A stretch of DNA of 64,000 bases from Fusobacterium varium (GTDB taxonomy: Bacteria; Fusobacteriota; Fusobacteriia; Fusobacteriales; Fusobacteriaceae). Each line of letters begins with the position of its first letter. Position 1 is the stretch's first letter. The notes under the pieces are model-generated. The model was not told where the DNA came from and did no database searches. It saw only the letters and a program-made list of their open reading frames with translations. Below, piece by piece: positions 33,018 through 41,583 of the stretch. Location of the stretch: the NCBI GenBank assembly GCA_002356455.1, contig AP017968.1:2728001-2792000 (forward strand), in the 5' to 3' direction. A program made the position numbers and the translations under genes.

Positions 33018-33061
33018 TTGACAAAAGTAACAACTTAGTTATAAAATAAAGTTGTTACTTT
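33018..33061 (+). promoter_or_regulatory. Promoter with 13-bp inverted-repeat operator for the osmoprotectant operon
   Basis: TTGACA (33018-33023) is followed by TATAAA at 33040-33045 (16-base spacer) or TAAAAT at 33042-33047 (18). AAAGTAACAACTT (33024-33036) and its exact complement (33049-33061) frame the -10 region with 12 bases between. A repressor bound here would cover the promoter; MarR-like GbsR/OpuAR-type proteins act so on opu genes elsewhere. No regulator gene is adjacent. Confidence 0.65.
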
Positions 33062-33136
33062 AAAAAAAGAATTTTTAGTTTATAGTCGAATAATAAATTA
33101 ACATTTATATTTTATTTCATAATTAGGAGGTTTTAT

Positions 33137-34096
33137 ATGAAGAAAAAAATATTTACTTTCATTATCACTGGTTTTCTTACTTTGGCATTCTTGGGATGTG
33201 GTGGAAATGACAAAAAAGAGGTTCGTTTTGCTGATGCAGGATGGGACAGCAACAAAGTTCACAATGCAGTTGCTGGTTTTATTATAGAAAATGCGTTTGG
33301 TTATACTTGGAGTGAGGTTCCTGGTTCTACTCCAATTTTACATGAAGCTATTAAAAGTGGAGAGATAGATGTACATATGGAAGAATGGACTGATAATATT
33401 CCTAGTTATTATCCTGATTTAAAATCTGGTCTTTTTCAAGAGTTAGGAACTAACTTTGATGATAATAGACAGGGAATATATGTTCCTAAATATGTAATAG
33501 AAACTATGGCTCCTGATTTAAAATCTGTAAAAGATTTACCTAAATACAAAGAGCTTTTCAAAGATAGTGAGAACCCTGAAAAAGGACGTATTTATGGTGC
33601 TATTCCTGGTTGGGAAATAGATAATATTATGTATAAAAAATACGAAGCTTATGGTTTGGATAAAGATTTTGTATATTTCAGACCAGGTTCTGATGCTGCA
33701 TTATCTGCTGCTTTTACTGCTGCATATGAAAAAAAAGAACCAATTGTAGGTTATTATTGGGAACCAACTTGGTTATTAGGAAAATATGATTTTGTTCTTT
33801 TAGAAGATGAACCTTATGATGCTGAAAAATATTTTGAAGGAAAAACTGCTTGTCCATCTGTAAAAGTAACTATTGGTGCTAGCAATAAATTTAAAGAAAA
33901 AGCTCCTGAAATTGCTGCTTTTCTTAGCAAATATCACACTTCAAGCAAATTAACTTCAGAAGCTCTGGCACATATGCAGGAAACTGGAGATAATTACAAT
34001 GCAACTGCTAAATGGCTTCTTAAAAATAATGATAACTTAATAGATCAATGGCTGGATGCTGATAAAGCAGCAGCTGTAAGAAAAGCTTTAAATTAA
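33137..34096 (+). CDS. Glycine betaine/proline-type ABC transporter, substrate-binding lipoprotein
   Basis: A 319-residue lipoprotein: signal MKKKIFTFIITGFLTLAFLGC with the lipid-attached Cys21. The mature part is an OpuAC-type periplasmic-binding fold (VRFADAGWDSNKVHNAVAGFIIE, LHEAIKSGEIDVHMEEWTDN, VGYYWEPTWLLGKYDFVLLE). Aromatic residues in the WD, EEWTDN and YWEPTWL segments probably form the cage for a quaternary amine. It is the first gene of a three-gene operon with permease and ATPase (gaps 15 and -1). Glycine betaine, proline betaine or carnitine are likely ligands. Confidence 0.9.
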   Translation: MKKKIFTFIITGFLTLAFLGCGGNDKKEVRFADAGWDSNKVHNAVAGFIIENAFGYTWSEVPGSTPILHEAIKSGEIDVHMEEWTDNIPSYYPDLKSGLFQELGTNFDDNRQGIYVPKYVIETMAPDLKSVKDLPKYKELFKDSENPEKGRIYGAIPGWEIDNIMYKKYEAYGLDKDFVYFRPGSDAALSAAFTAAYEKKEPIVGYYWEPTWLLGKYDFVLLEDEPYDAEKYFEGKTACPSVKVTIGASNKFKEKAPEIAAFLSKYHTSSKLTSEALAHMQETGDNYNATAKWLLKNNDNLIDQWLDADKAAAVRKALN

Positions 34097-34111
34097 TAAC
34101 AGGAGGATATT

Positions 34112-34975
34112 ATGAATTGGATTTTTAATTTTCCCTTTAAATTGAATATTGATGTAGCTCTTATAGATAGAACTGTTAAGAATTTTAGTATTCAATTTGG
34201 TGGGTTCTTTAATGTTATAAAAAATATTTTAAATGGATTGATAGGTGGTATACTGACCATACTTAATTTTATCCCATGGTGGGTACTTGTTTTACTTGTA
34301 TTTCTTGCTGGATGGAGACTTACAGGAAAATTAAGAAATGGCATCCTCTATAGTTGTATGCTTTTTTTCATAGGAGTAATTGGACTTTGGGATTTGATGA
34401 ATGATACACTTTCTATTGTTCTTGCTGCTGTTTTCATCTCTCTTTTATTAGGATTTCCAATAGGTATATTAATTTCTGGTAATGAAAGGATAAACAGTTT
34501 TGTAAGACCTATACTTGATACCATGCAGACAATGCCTGTCTTTGTTTATCTTATTCCAGCAGTTCTTTTCTTTGGACTTGGAAAAGCTCCTGCAGTTATT
34601 GCTACTACAATATATGCTATTGTTCCTGTCATCAGACTTACAAGTCATGGTATCAGACAGGTAGACAAAGAAGTGGTAGAAGCTGCACGGGCATTTGGTT
34701 CTACAAAATTTCAAACACTATGGAAAGTACAAATACCTCAAGCTCTTCCTACTATTATGACTGGTGTAAACCAGACATTAATGATGGCTATGGCTATGGT
34801 TGTTACATGTTCTATGATTGGTGCTAGTGGTCTAGGTATGGAAGTTCTTATAGGAGTAAATCGTATTGAGATAGGACGTGGTCTTGTTGCAGGTACTGCT
34901 GTTGTTATAGTAGCTATCCTGATGGACCGTATCACTCAGGCATGGATCAATAGAAGTGAGGTGAAGAAAAAATAA
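34112..34975 (+). CDS. Glycine betaine/proline-type ABC transporter permease
   Basis: A 287-residue permease with about six membrane segments and the ProW/OpuAB signature: GFPIGILISGNERINSFVRPILDTMQTMPVFVYLIPAVLFFGLGKAPAVIAT, then the ATPase-coupling EAA loop VEAARAFGSTKFQTLWKVQIPQALPTIMTG and NQTLMMAMAMVVTCSMIGASGLG. It lies between the binding protein and the ATPase; its stop overlaps the ATG of the next gene (TAATG). Confidence 0.92.
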   Translation: MNWIFNFPFKLNIDVALIDRTVKNFSIQFGGFFNVIKNILNGLIGGILTILNFIPWWVLVLLVFLAGWRLTGKLRNGILYSCMLFFIGVIGLWDLMNDTLSIVLAAVFISLLLGFPIGILISGNERINSFVRPILDTMQTMPVFVYLIPAVLFFGLGKAPAVIATTIYAIVPVIRLTSHGIRQVDKEVVEAARAFGSTKFQTLWKVQIPQALPTIMTGVNQTLMMAMAMVVTCSMIGASGLGMEVLIGVNRIEIGRGLVAGTAVVIVAILMDRITQAWINRSEVKKK

Positions 34976-36174
34976 TGAACAAAAATATAGAAAATAATAT
35001 TGATGAAAAACATATTTTAAGTGTAAAAAATTTAACAAAACTCTATGGTTTAAATAAAAATGAAGCAGTGAAAATGCTCAAAGCTGGAGCAGAAAAAAAC
35101 GAGGTTTTTAAAAAAACTGGTGTAACTTCTGCTATCTGGGATATGTCCTTTGACGTGAAGCAGGGAGAAATTTTTGTTATAATTGGTCTTTCTGGTTCTG
35201 GTAAATCTACAGTTATTCGTTGTTTAAACAGGCTTCATAACCCAACATCTGGTACTATCCTATTTGATGGTAAAGATATTGGCAAATTTTCTCAAAAAGA
35301 GCTTACAGATTTTAGAAGAAATAAAATTTCAATGGTATTCCAAAATTTTGGATTGATGTCTCATAGAGATGTTATAAGCAATATCGAATATGGCCTTGAA
35401 ATCAAAGGCATTTCAAAAGAAGAAAGAGAAAAAAAAGCTATGGAAGTATTAAAAATGGTAGGGCTTGAAGGACTAGAACATACAAATATCAACAGCCTTT
35501 CTGGTGGAATGAAACAAAGAGTTGGAATTGCTAGAGCTTTAGCTAATGACCCTGAAATACTTCTTATGGATGAACCATTTTCAGCTCTTGATCCATTAGT
35601 TCGTAGTGATATGCAATTTGAACTATTATCAATACAAAAAAAATTAAAGAAAACAATAGTATTTATTACTCATGATATAAATGAAGCTTTTAAACTTGGT
35701 GATAAAGTTGCTATTATGAAAGATTCAAGACTTATTCAGTTAGACACACCAGAAAATATGTCAGCTAATCCAGCTGATGATTATGTCCGTCAATTCATTG
35801 ACAGTGCTGATAAAACTAAAGTTATAAGTGTAAAGCAGATAATGTTTAATCCTTCTTGTATAATTCGTTTGAAAGAAGGAGCAGGCATTGCTATTCGTGA
35901 AATGAAAAGCAACAGAGTTTCAAGTGCTTATGTTATAGATAATCATATGAAATTTTTGGGAATAATAACAATTGATAATGCTCTTAAATGTAGAAATGAA
36001 AATGGATTTCTTTCTGATTATATATTCAATGAAATTCCAACTACATCCTCAGATGCACTGATAAATGATATTCTTCCTATTGCCGTAAATACTAAATTTC
36101 CTATTGCAGTTATTGATAATGGAGAACTTATGGGAATAGTTTCTAAGGCTTCTATATTATCTACATTAATCTAA
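34975..36174 (+). CDS. Glycine betaine/proline-type ABC transporter ATPase with CBS domains
   Basis: A 399-residue ProV/OpuAA-type ATPase. Residues 1-60 hold the family's leading extension (LYGLNKNEAVKMLKAGAEKNEVFKKTG). Walker A is GLSGSGKST, the signature is LSGGMKQRVGIARALA and Walker B LLMDEPFSALDP, with the switch FITHDINEAFKLGD. Residues about 285-399 are a CBS pair, which in this family senses ionic strength. It is the last gene of the osmoprotectant operon, followed by the CRISPR array. Confidence 0.93.
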   Translation: MNKNIENNIDEKHILSVKNLTKLYGLNKNEAVKMLKAGAEKNEVFKKTGVTSAIWDMSFDVKQGEIFVIIGLSGSGKSTVIRCLNRLHNPTSGTILFDGKDIGKFSQKELTDFRRNKISMVFQNFGLMSHRDVISNIEYGLEIKGISKEEREKKAMEVLKMVGLEGLEHTNINSLSGGMKQRVGIARALANDPEILLMDEPFSALDPLVRSDMQFELLSIQKKLKKTIVFITHDINEAFKLGDKVAIMKDSRLIQLDTPENMSANPADDYVRQFIDSADKTKVISVKQIMFNPSCIIRLKEGAGIAIREMKSNRVSSAYVIDNHMKFLGIITIDNALKCRNENGFLSDYIFNEIPTTSSDALINDILPIAVNTKFPIAVIDNGELMGIVSKASILSTLI

Positions 36175-36200
36175 AATAGAATTTAAATGCTGCAATATAT

Positions 36201-36941
36201 AATTAAAAACTTTTAAGTTATTATCAAGAGGGTTATCCTTAGATACTGGTAGCCCTCTTGGATATTTAAAACTTCTAAGTTACTATTCAATCCATAAAGT
36301 ACCTCCTAAAATATTTTTACTAGTTTTATTTAAAAACTTCCAAGTTACTATTCAATATGGAATAGATAATGTACATGTACATTGTATGTTTTGATTTAAA
36401 AACTTCTAAGTTACTATTCAATATGGAATAGATAATGTACATGTACATTGTATGTTTTGATTTAAAAACTTCTAAGTTACTATTCAATATGGCTGGGTAG
36501 TTCTAAAAAATTCTAATGGACTACTATTTAAAAACTTCTAAGTTACTATTCAATGTATCAATAAATAATATCCATAGACTTTATAATGTTATTTAAAAAC
36601 TTCTAAGTTACTATTCAATTACAGAAATATCAAAATTTTGTAATTTATTTCTTTTATTTAAAAACTTCTAAGTTACTATTCAATATAACAGAAGTTACAG
36701 GAGGGCGTGATGAAGAGGAATTTAAAAACTTCTAAGTTACTATTCAATTAAATATTTTTTTATGTTTTTTGTAAGTAGTTCCTATTTAAAAACTTCTAAG
36801 TTACTATTCAATAGAGACTTGTCTACAGAGTGTAAGAGAAGAGCTTAATTTAAAAACTTCTAAGTTACTATTCAATTAGGGTTTAACACTATACCGTTGT
36901 TGTATATCTCTTATTTAAAAACTTCTAAGTTACTATTCAAT
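36201..36941 (-). CRISPR. CRISPR array, 12 repeats, type I-B-like, no cas genes in the window
   Basis: Repeats of 29 bases begin (minus strand) ATTGAATAGTAACTTAG and end AAGTTTTTAAAT. Plus-strand repeat starts: 36264, 36328, 36394, 36460, 36526, 36591, 36656, 36720, 36784, 36848 and 36913, preceded by a degenerate one at about 36201-36228. The eleven spacers are 35-37 bases. Divergence is at the left (36201 strongly decayed, 36264 lacks one A, 36328 has one substitution), so the left is the old end and the leader is at the right; transcription runs leftward. Spacers at 36357-36393 and 36423-36459 are identical. Repeat type resembles fusobacterial/clostridial type I-B. Cas proteins would have to come from another locus. 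Confidence 0.97.
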
Positions 36942-37020
36942 GCTCATAAATTCACAACTTTTACTTTTTAATATCTTCTCTACTGCTCTAATTATACCAT
37001 CTCATTTTAATTTTTTCCAA
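36942..37020 (-). promoter_or_regulatory. CRISPR leader with promoter
   Basis: A+T-rich sequence next to the least diverged repeat. On the minus strand TTGGAA (37020-37015), 18-base spacer and TATAAT (36996-36991) point into the array, about 50 bases before the first repeat. Confidence 0.65.
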
Positions 37021-37113
37021 CCTAAATAAGTATTTAGATCTTTTCATTTTTTTCTTCTATTATATTCTAAATTTCTAAATTTAAAATCAAAAATTACTTT
37101 TTTAACTTGGAAA

Positions 37114-37156
37114 TTAAAAAAAATCCACTGACCAAAATTTTTTAATCAATGGATTT
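37114..37156 (-). terminator. Terminator of the uracil/xanthine permease gene
   Basis: AAATCCACTGA (37121-37131) pairs with TCAATGGATTT (37146-37156) with one G-T pair; T8 follows on the minus strand. It also stops transcripts before the CRISPR leader. Confidence 0.8.
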
Positions 37157-37162
37157 ATTTAA

Positions 37163-38425
37163 CTAATCTATTTTCTTATTTATTGTCACTTCTCTATCTA
37201 ATGGAAGAACTTTATTTAAAACCACTCCTGCAAGAGCTGCAAGAGCAAGTCCTGAAAGAGAAACTGTTTTCCATATAACAATATTATCTACTGCTATTCC
37301 AAACACAAATATCAATGATGCTATAATAAGATTTCTTGAATTAGAAAAATCTAATCCTGCATCCACTAATGTTCTTGCTCCTACTGCAGATATCATTCCA
37401 AATAATATTATTGAAACTCCCCCCATCACTGGAGCAGGTATAGTTTGAAGAATAACTCCAAATTTTCCTAAAAGTCCTAAGATAATTGCATAACACGCTG
37501 CTATCCTTAAAATTGAAGGATCATAAACTTTAGTTACTGCTAAAACTCCCGTATTCTCTCCATAAGTAGTATTTGCTGGCCCACCTAGAAGTCCTGCCAC
37601 AATTGTAGCAACACCATCTCCCATAAGTGTTCTATGTATTCCAGGATCTTTAAAGAAATCCTTTCCTACAACAGCACCATTTGTTGTAATATCTCCGATA
37701 TGTTCAATAAAAACTACCAAAGCTATAGGAGCTATTGCAAGTATTGCACTTAAAGAAAAAACTGGAAGTGTGAAAAGATCAGCAGCAGCTTCAGTTGAGA
37801 GTCCCAGCCAGTTTGCCCGTGCAATAGGTTCAAAACTTACAAGCCCCATACACATAGCCACTATATATCCCAATGTTACAGATATTAAAATGGGAACAAG
37901 TCTAAAAAATGATTTCTTCATTATTGTTATACTAATCATAGAAATAATAACTATCAAAGCTATTATTAAACTTTTTGGTTCAAACTTTCCATTTGCATAT
38001 CCTGCCATATTTAGAGCTACTGGACTCATTCTAAGTCCTATTACCATTATAATTGGCCCTGTTACTACTGGTGGAAAAAAAGATTTAATTTTTTCTACAC
38101 CAAAAACTTTTACTAAATAAGCCATTATTAAATAAATAAATCCTGCTGCTATAACTCCACCTTTTACAGCTCCTATTCCTTCTTCTTTCAACACCAAACT
38201 TAAAGCACCTATAAAGGCAAAAGATGATCCCAAAAATACCGGAACTATTCTTTTAGTGCAAAAGTGAAATATCAATGTTCCTGCTCCTGCTGCTATAAGT
38301 GCAATTGAAGGATTTAAACCAGTTAAAAAAGGAACTAAAACTGTTGCTCCAAACATTGCAAGAACATGCTGCGCTCCTAACAAGAGTTTTGTTTTACTTC
38401 CTATTTTTTCCATACTATTTTCCAT
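37163..38425 (-). CDS. uraA: NCS2 family uracil/xanthine permease
   Basis: A 420-residue carrier with about 14 membrane segments, typical of UraA/PyrP. Motifs are LGAQHVLAMFGATVLVPFLTGLNPS at the start, FFPPVVTGPIIMVIGLRM, VVFIEHIGDITTNGAVVGKDFF (the substrate-binding Glu/His region) and GLLGGPANTTYGENTGVLAVTKVYDP. It couples uracil (or another base) uptake to H+. It is last in a leftward run with thioesterase, thiamine pyrophosphokinase and a secreted protein. Uracil is the likelier substrate by similarity. Confidence 0.9.
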   Translation of the reverse strand: MENSMEKIGSKTKLLLGAQHVLAMFGATVLVPFLTGLNPSIALIAAGAGTLIFHFCTKRIVPVFLGSSFAFIGALSLVLKEEGIGAVKGGVIAAGFIYLIMAYLVKVFGVEKIKSFFPPVVTGPIIMVIGLRMSPVALNMAGYANGKFEPKSLIIALIVIISMISITIMKKSFFRLVPILISVTLGYIVAMCMGLVSFEPIARANWLGLSTEAAADLFTLPVFSLSAILAIAPIALVVFIEHIGDITTNGAVVGKDFFKDPGIHRTLMGDGVATIVAGLLGGPANTTYGENTGVLAVTKVYDPSILRIAACYAIILGLLGKFGVILQTIPAPVMGGVSIILFGMISAVGARTLVDAGLDFSNSRNLIIASLIFVFGIAVDNIVIWKTVSLSGLALAALAGVVLNKVLPLDREVTINKKID

Positions 38426-38491
38426 TTTTCCCCCTTTTAAAATATATTATTTAAAACTTTATTTTTCCTTAAAAAAAGGATAGTACTGAGA

Positions 38492-38869
38492 CTACCCCTT
38501 TAATTTATTTAAAAATTTTTCTTCATTTACTATAAATCTCTCATGCTTTCCTTCTCCAACTAAAGTATCTTTATGATACACTTTTACAGAAAATTCAAGT
38601 TTCTTCCCATCAACTTTTTCAAGAATAGATACACATCTGATTTTATCTCCTACAAGATTAGCCTTTAAATGTTTTATATTTACTGATATTCCTACTGTTG
38701 TCTCTCCTGCTGGAAGTTCTTTTTGTACCAACTCAAATGAGGTATTTTCCATAAATGCCATAAGTATTGGTGTTGCAAAAACATTTAAAGCTCCTGATGC
38801 AATTTTAGCTGCTGTCTCGTTTTCATTTACTATTTTTTCAAGTGTTAAACTCATTCCTTCTTTCAGCAT
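38492..38869 (-). CDS. Hotdog-fold thioesterase, FlK-like
   Basis: A 125-residue single hotdog domain. FATPILMAFMENTSFELVQKEL carries the Thr/Glu of the FlK-type active site, VGISVNIKHLKANLVGDKI the central helix/strand, and VGEGKHERFIVNEEKF the His. Such proteins hydrolyse short acyl-CoA esters (FlK: fluoroacetyl-CoA). The physiological substrate is unknown. It lies 66 bases before the permease gene on the same strand. Confidence 0.85.
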   Translation of the reverse strand: MLKEGMSLTLEKIVNENETAAKIASGALNVFATPILMAFMENTSFELVQKELPAGETTVGISVNIKHLKANLVGDKIRCVSILEKVDGKKLEFSVKVYHKDTLVGEGKHERFIVNEEKFLNKLKG

Positions 38870-38932
38870 TATTACCCTCCTGATATTAAATTCTCGAAAA
38901 TTATACTACAATAATGCGTTTCTGTCAATAGT

Positions 38933-39190
38933 TTACTTCAATGTATCTTTTTTTAGTTTAGGTTTTCTTCCATTCAAGGCCATATATCCTATCCATAAAA
39001 TAATATAAGAAAAGTATACTCCTAAATTATTTTTCTTTCTATTAAAATATTCAAATATTTTATAACCTGTTCTTAATACTCCTACAACATACTTATCATC
39101 TGATTCTTTTGTTGAACTTGCTAAAAGAACTCCAAAATATGCTGCAATTATTAATAATGATACTCCTATAACAATCCATACTTTCAACAT
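38933..39190 (-). CDS. Small membrane protein, unknown function
   Basis: An 85-residue protein with one strong N-terminal membrane segment (VWIVIGVSLLIIAAYFGVLLA), a charged middle (STKESDDKYVVG), a second weaker hydrophobic stretch (LGVYFSYIILWIGYMAL) and a basic tail (GRKPKLKKD). I do not recognise a family. The gaps to the thiamine pyrophosphokinase gene (21 bases) and the thioesterase gene (63 bases) put it in the same leftward run. It has a clear GGAGGGTAA ribosome site. Confidence 0.65.
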   Translation of the reverse strand: MLKVWIVIGVSLLIIAAYFGVLLASSTKESDDKYVVGVLRTGYKIFEYFNRKKNNLGVYFSYIILWIGYMALNGRKPKLKKDTLK

Positions 39191-39211
39191 ATATTACCCT
39201 CCTGTATCAGT

Positions 39212-39844
39212 CTATTCACTTAATACTATCCCCATCAATTTCCCTGTATCAAAAGTCACTTTGCATGTATCCTCTATGGCTATATTGCTCATACAAATGG
39301 AATCCCCTTGATGAAGTGTATATTTATTTAATGAATATTTAAAACCTTCCAGTGTAAGCCCTTCAACTTTTTCAGAGAAAGGTACAAAAGAAATAGTTTT
39401 TCCTTTTAATTCTATTAATTCAGCTTTTTTCTCAATGGAAAATATCTTTTCTTTTTCTGTTACAAATTTAAGGTTTTTAAATTTAAATATGAGATTCAGA
39501 TTTGTCAGCAAATGATCTATTCTTCCTCCCAATCCTCCAATTACAATAATTTCATCATAATTCAATTTAGAAATATGCTGCAGTATTAATTCACCATCTG
39601 TATAATCTTTATCCTTAGAAAATTTTTTTATTCTTACTTTATTATTACGATATTTTTCTATAATTTCCTTTGTTACAGAATCAAGATCACCCCATATTTC
39701 TAAAGGTAAAATACCTAAAGTTTCTAAATGGATAGCTCCACCATCAGCACAATAAATATCCCCTTTTTTTTCATTTATTAATTTTGTATAAAATTCTTTA
39801 CTTCCTTCAAGCTGTCCATTAAAAAATACATATGCTATTTTCAT
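39212..39844 (-). CDS. Thiamine pyrophosphokinase
   Basis: A 210-residue enzyme that makes thiamine diphosphate from thiamine and ATP. N-terminal catalytic motifs are YCADGGAIHLETLG, LEIWGDLDSVTKE, FSKDKDYTDGELIL and VIGGLGGRIDHLLTNL; the C-terminal thiamine-binding part has SFVPFSEKVEGLTLEGFKYSL. Length is normal. It starts 15 bases after the secreted nuclease-fold gene. Confidence 0.92.
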   Translation of the reverse strand: MKIAYVFFNGQLEGSKEFYTKLINEKKGDIYCADGGAIHLETLGILPLEIWGDLDSVTKEIIEKYRNNKVRIKKFSKDKDYTDGELILQHISKLNYDEIIVIGGLGGRIDHLLTNLNLIFKFKNLKFVTEKEKIFSIEKKAELIELKGKTISFVPFSEKVEGLTLEGFKYSLNKYTLHQGDSICMSNIAIEDTCKVTFDTGKLMGIVLSE

Positions 39845-39859
39845 TATTACCTCTATTTT

Positions 39860-40684
39860 TTAATCATCATCCTCTGATATTTCTACTACTATAAATATAG
39901 GAAGATGATCTGATATTTTATCTTTCATAAGTCTATATTGTCCCTGAGTAAAATCCAGAGCCCCACTTTTTCCTGTAAATTCTTTAGTGTATATTGTTGA
40001 TAAAAACATATTATCATAAGAATTTGCCAAGTTTTTTTTCCCTAATGTTGTTTTTATTACTGGACTTAAAGCATATGTTATTTTATCTGGATGTGAAAGC
40101 AGTTTTTCAAATGACTCATCAAATCCTGAAAGATTAAAATCTCCAGCAATAATAATATCATTTTCTTCTGAATCCATATTTTGAAAATAATCATACACTT
40201 CATTCATCTTAAAAGTTTCTGCTCTCCTTGCACTCTCATTTTTACCAAATACTGAATGAACAAGAACAAATGTAAAATCAAATTCTCCTATTTTAAAATC
40301 TGCCCCATATGGTGGTCTTGCAAATTTTTCTTCTGCATCTTTATAAAAACCTCTTTCTTTTAAAAATTCTACTTTATCTCTTTTCCATATATAAGCAAAA
40401 TATTCCTTATAACTGTTCTTTCCTACTGGATATGGAGATATATGATAATCCCATTTCTCCCCTGAAACTTTATTCAAAGCATTAACAAGCTTTTCTACTC
40501 CTTCTACATCCATTACTTCTATAAGTCCTGCTATATCAAACATTTCAAGAGTCTGAGCTGTCAAAGTATAATCTTTCTGACTTTTTCCAAGTCTTAATGT
40601 GTTAAAAGACGCTATATATCCTTCTTGAGCAAAAATTACTACTGTTAATAAAAAATATATAAAAATCAATTTTATTTTTTTCAT
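39860..40684 (-). CDS. Exported endonuclease/exonuclease/phosphatase-fold protein
   Basis: A 274-residue protein with a signal peptide (KLIFIYFLLTVVIFAQ, cleavage after the Ala-Gln region). DNase I-like fold: SFNTLRLG, GLIEVMD (metal Glu), FTFVLVHSVFGK, AGDFNLSG (catalytic Asp-x-Asn) and the last SDHLPIFI. Such secreted members degrade DNA or hydrolyse phosphoesters in the periplasm; the substrate is unknown. It is the first gene of the leftward run to uraA. Confidence 0.85.
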   Translation of the reverse strand: MKKIKLIFIYFLLTVVIFAQEGYIASFNTLRLGKSQKDYTLTAQTLEMFDIAGLIEVMDVEGVEKLVNALNKVSGEKWDYHISPYPVGKNSYKEYFAYIWKRDKVEFLKERGFYKDAEEKFARPPYGADFKIGEFDFTFVLVHSVFGKNESARRAETFKMNEVYDYFQNMDSEENDIIIAGDFNLSGFDESFEKLLSHPDKITYALSPVIKTTLGKKNLANSYDNMFLSTIYTKEFTGKSGALDFTQGQYRLMKDKISDHLPIFIVVEISEDDD

Positions 40685-40760
40685 ATTTCACACACCTTTT
40701 TTACAAAAAATACTATTATATTAATTTTACCATATTTTAGTCAAGAAACAATGAGAAAAA

Positions 40761-40789
40761 TTGACTTTTTTTTATTTTTGAACTATAAT
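40761..40789 (+). promoter_or_regulatory. Promoter of the HAD phosphatase gene
   Basis: TTGACT (40761-40766), 17-base spacer, TATAAT (40784-40789). Confidence 0.8.
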
Positions 40790-40839
40790 TTCTTAACATG
40801 GATAGTTAATTCCATATAAAAAATGAGGGGATGGTATAT

Positions 40840-41556
40840 ATGATTGCGGCATTTTTTGATATTGATGGAACAATTTATAGAAATTCTCTTCTGACTGAGC
40901 ATTTTAAAAAACTTATAAAATATGAATTGTTGGATTTCAGAGAATATGATACAAGAGTAAAGGAAGCTTTTAAACTCTGGGACGAAAGGGTTGGAGATTA
41001 TGATAAATATCTTCTTGGCCTCACACAAACTTATGTTGATGCTATAAAGGGACTTTCTACAAAATATAATGATTTTGTGGCAGATCAGGTAGTAGAATTA
41101 AAAGGAAATAGAGTTTATTCTTACACAAGAAGTATGATAAAATGGCATAAAGAGCAAGGACATAAAGTTATTTTTATTTCTGGAAGTCCAGATTTTTTAG
41201 TATCCAGAATGGCTAAAAAATGGAATGCTGATGATTTTTGCGGTTCTATATACCATGTAGAAAATGGAATTCTTTCTGGAAAAATTTCTCCAATGTGGGA
41301 TTCAGAAAATAAAATGAAATCTATAGATATGTTTTGTAAAAAATATGGTATTGATTTAATGAAAAGTTATGCTTATGGTGATACTCATGGTGATTACAGT
41401 ATGCTTCTTAGTGTTGGACATCCCAGAGCTATCAATCCAAGTCTTGAACTTTTAAATAGTATAAAAGAATCTGATTATCTGAAAAAAAATACAGAAATCA
41501 TTATAGAAAGGAAAGATGTTATTTATAAAGTACATTCTAATGTAGAGACTTTATAA
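40840..41556 (+). CDS. HAD-IB family phosphatase (SerB-like)
   Basis: A 238-residue phosphatase. Motif I is FFDIDGTIYR (nucleophile Asp and acid Asp), motif II FISGSPDFLV, motif III Lys in ENKMKSIDMF, motif IV YAYGDTHGDYSML. HAD-IB enzymes act on phosphoserine or phospholipid-type substrates; this one is unassigned. ATG 40840 is preferred to 40831 because the GAGGGG ribosome site would touch the earlier start. The gene begins a rightward run. Confidence 0.85.
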   Translation: MIAAFFDIDGTIYRNSLLTEHFKKLIKYELLDFREYDTRVKEAFKLWDERVGDYDKYLLGLTQTYVDAIKGLSTKYNDFVADQVVELKGNRVYSYTRSMIKWHKEQGHKVIFISGSPDFLVSRMAKKWNADDFCGSIYHVENGILSGKISPMWDSENKMKSIDMFCKKYGIDLMKSYAYGDTHGDYSMLLSVGHPRAINPSLELLNSIKESDYLKKNTEIIIERKDVIYKVHSNVETL

Positions 41557-41583
41557 TTTTTTAATTTTAATAAGGAGGCAAAT

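Noticed and set aside
36229-36263. AAGAGGG...CCCTCTT hairpin as terminator of the osmoprotectant operon
   Set aside because: No T-tract on either side; the interval has spacer length between a decayed repeat and the first good repeat, so it is better read as an old spacer.
38470-38500. Hairpin between uraA and the thioesterase gene as terminator or PyrR site
   Set aside because: The stem is imperfect and overlaps the thioesterase stop; no PyrR-binding consensus is present.
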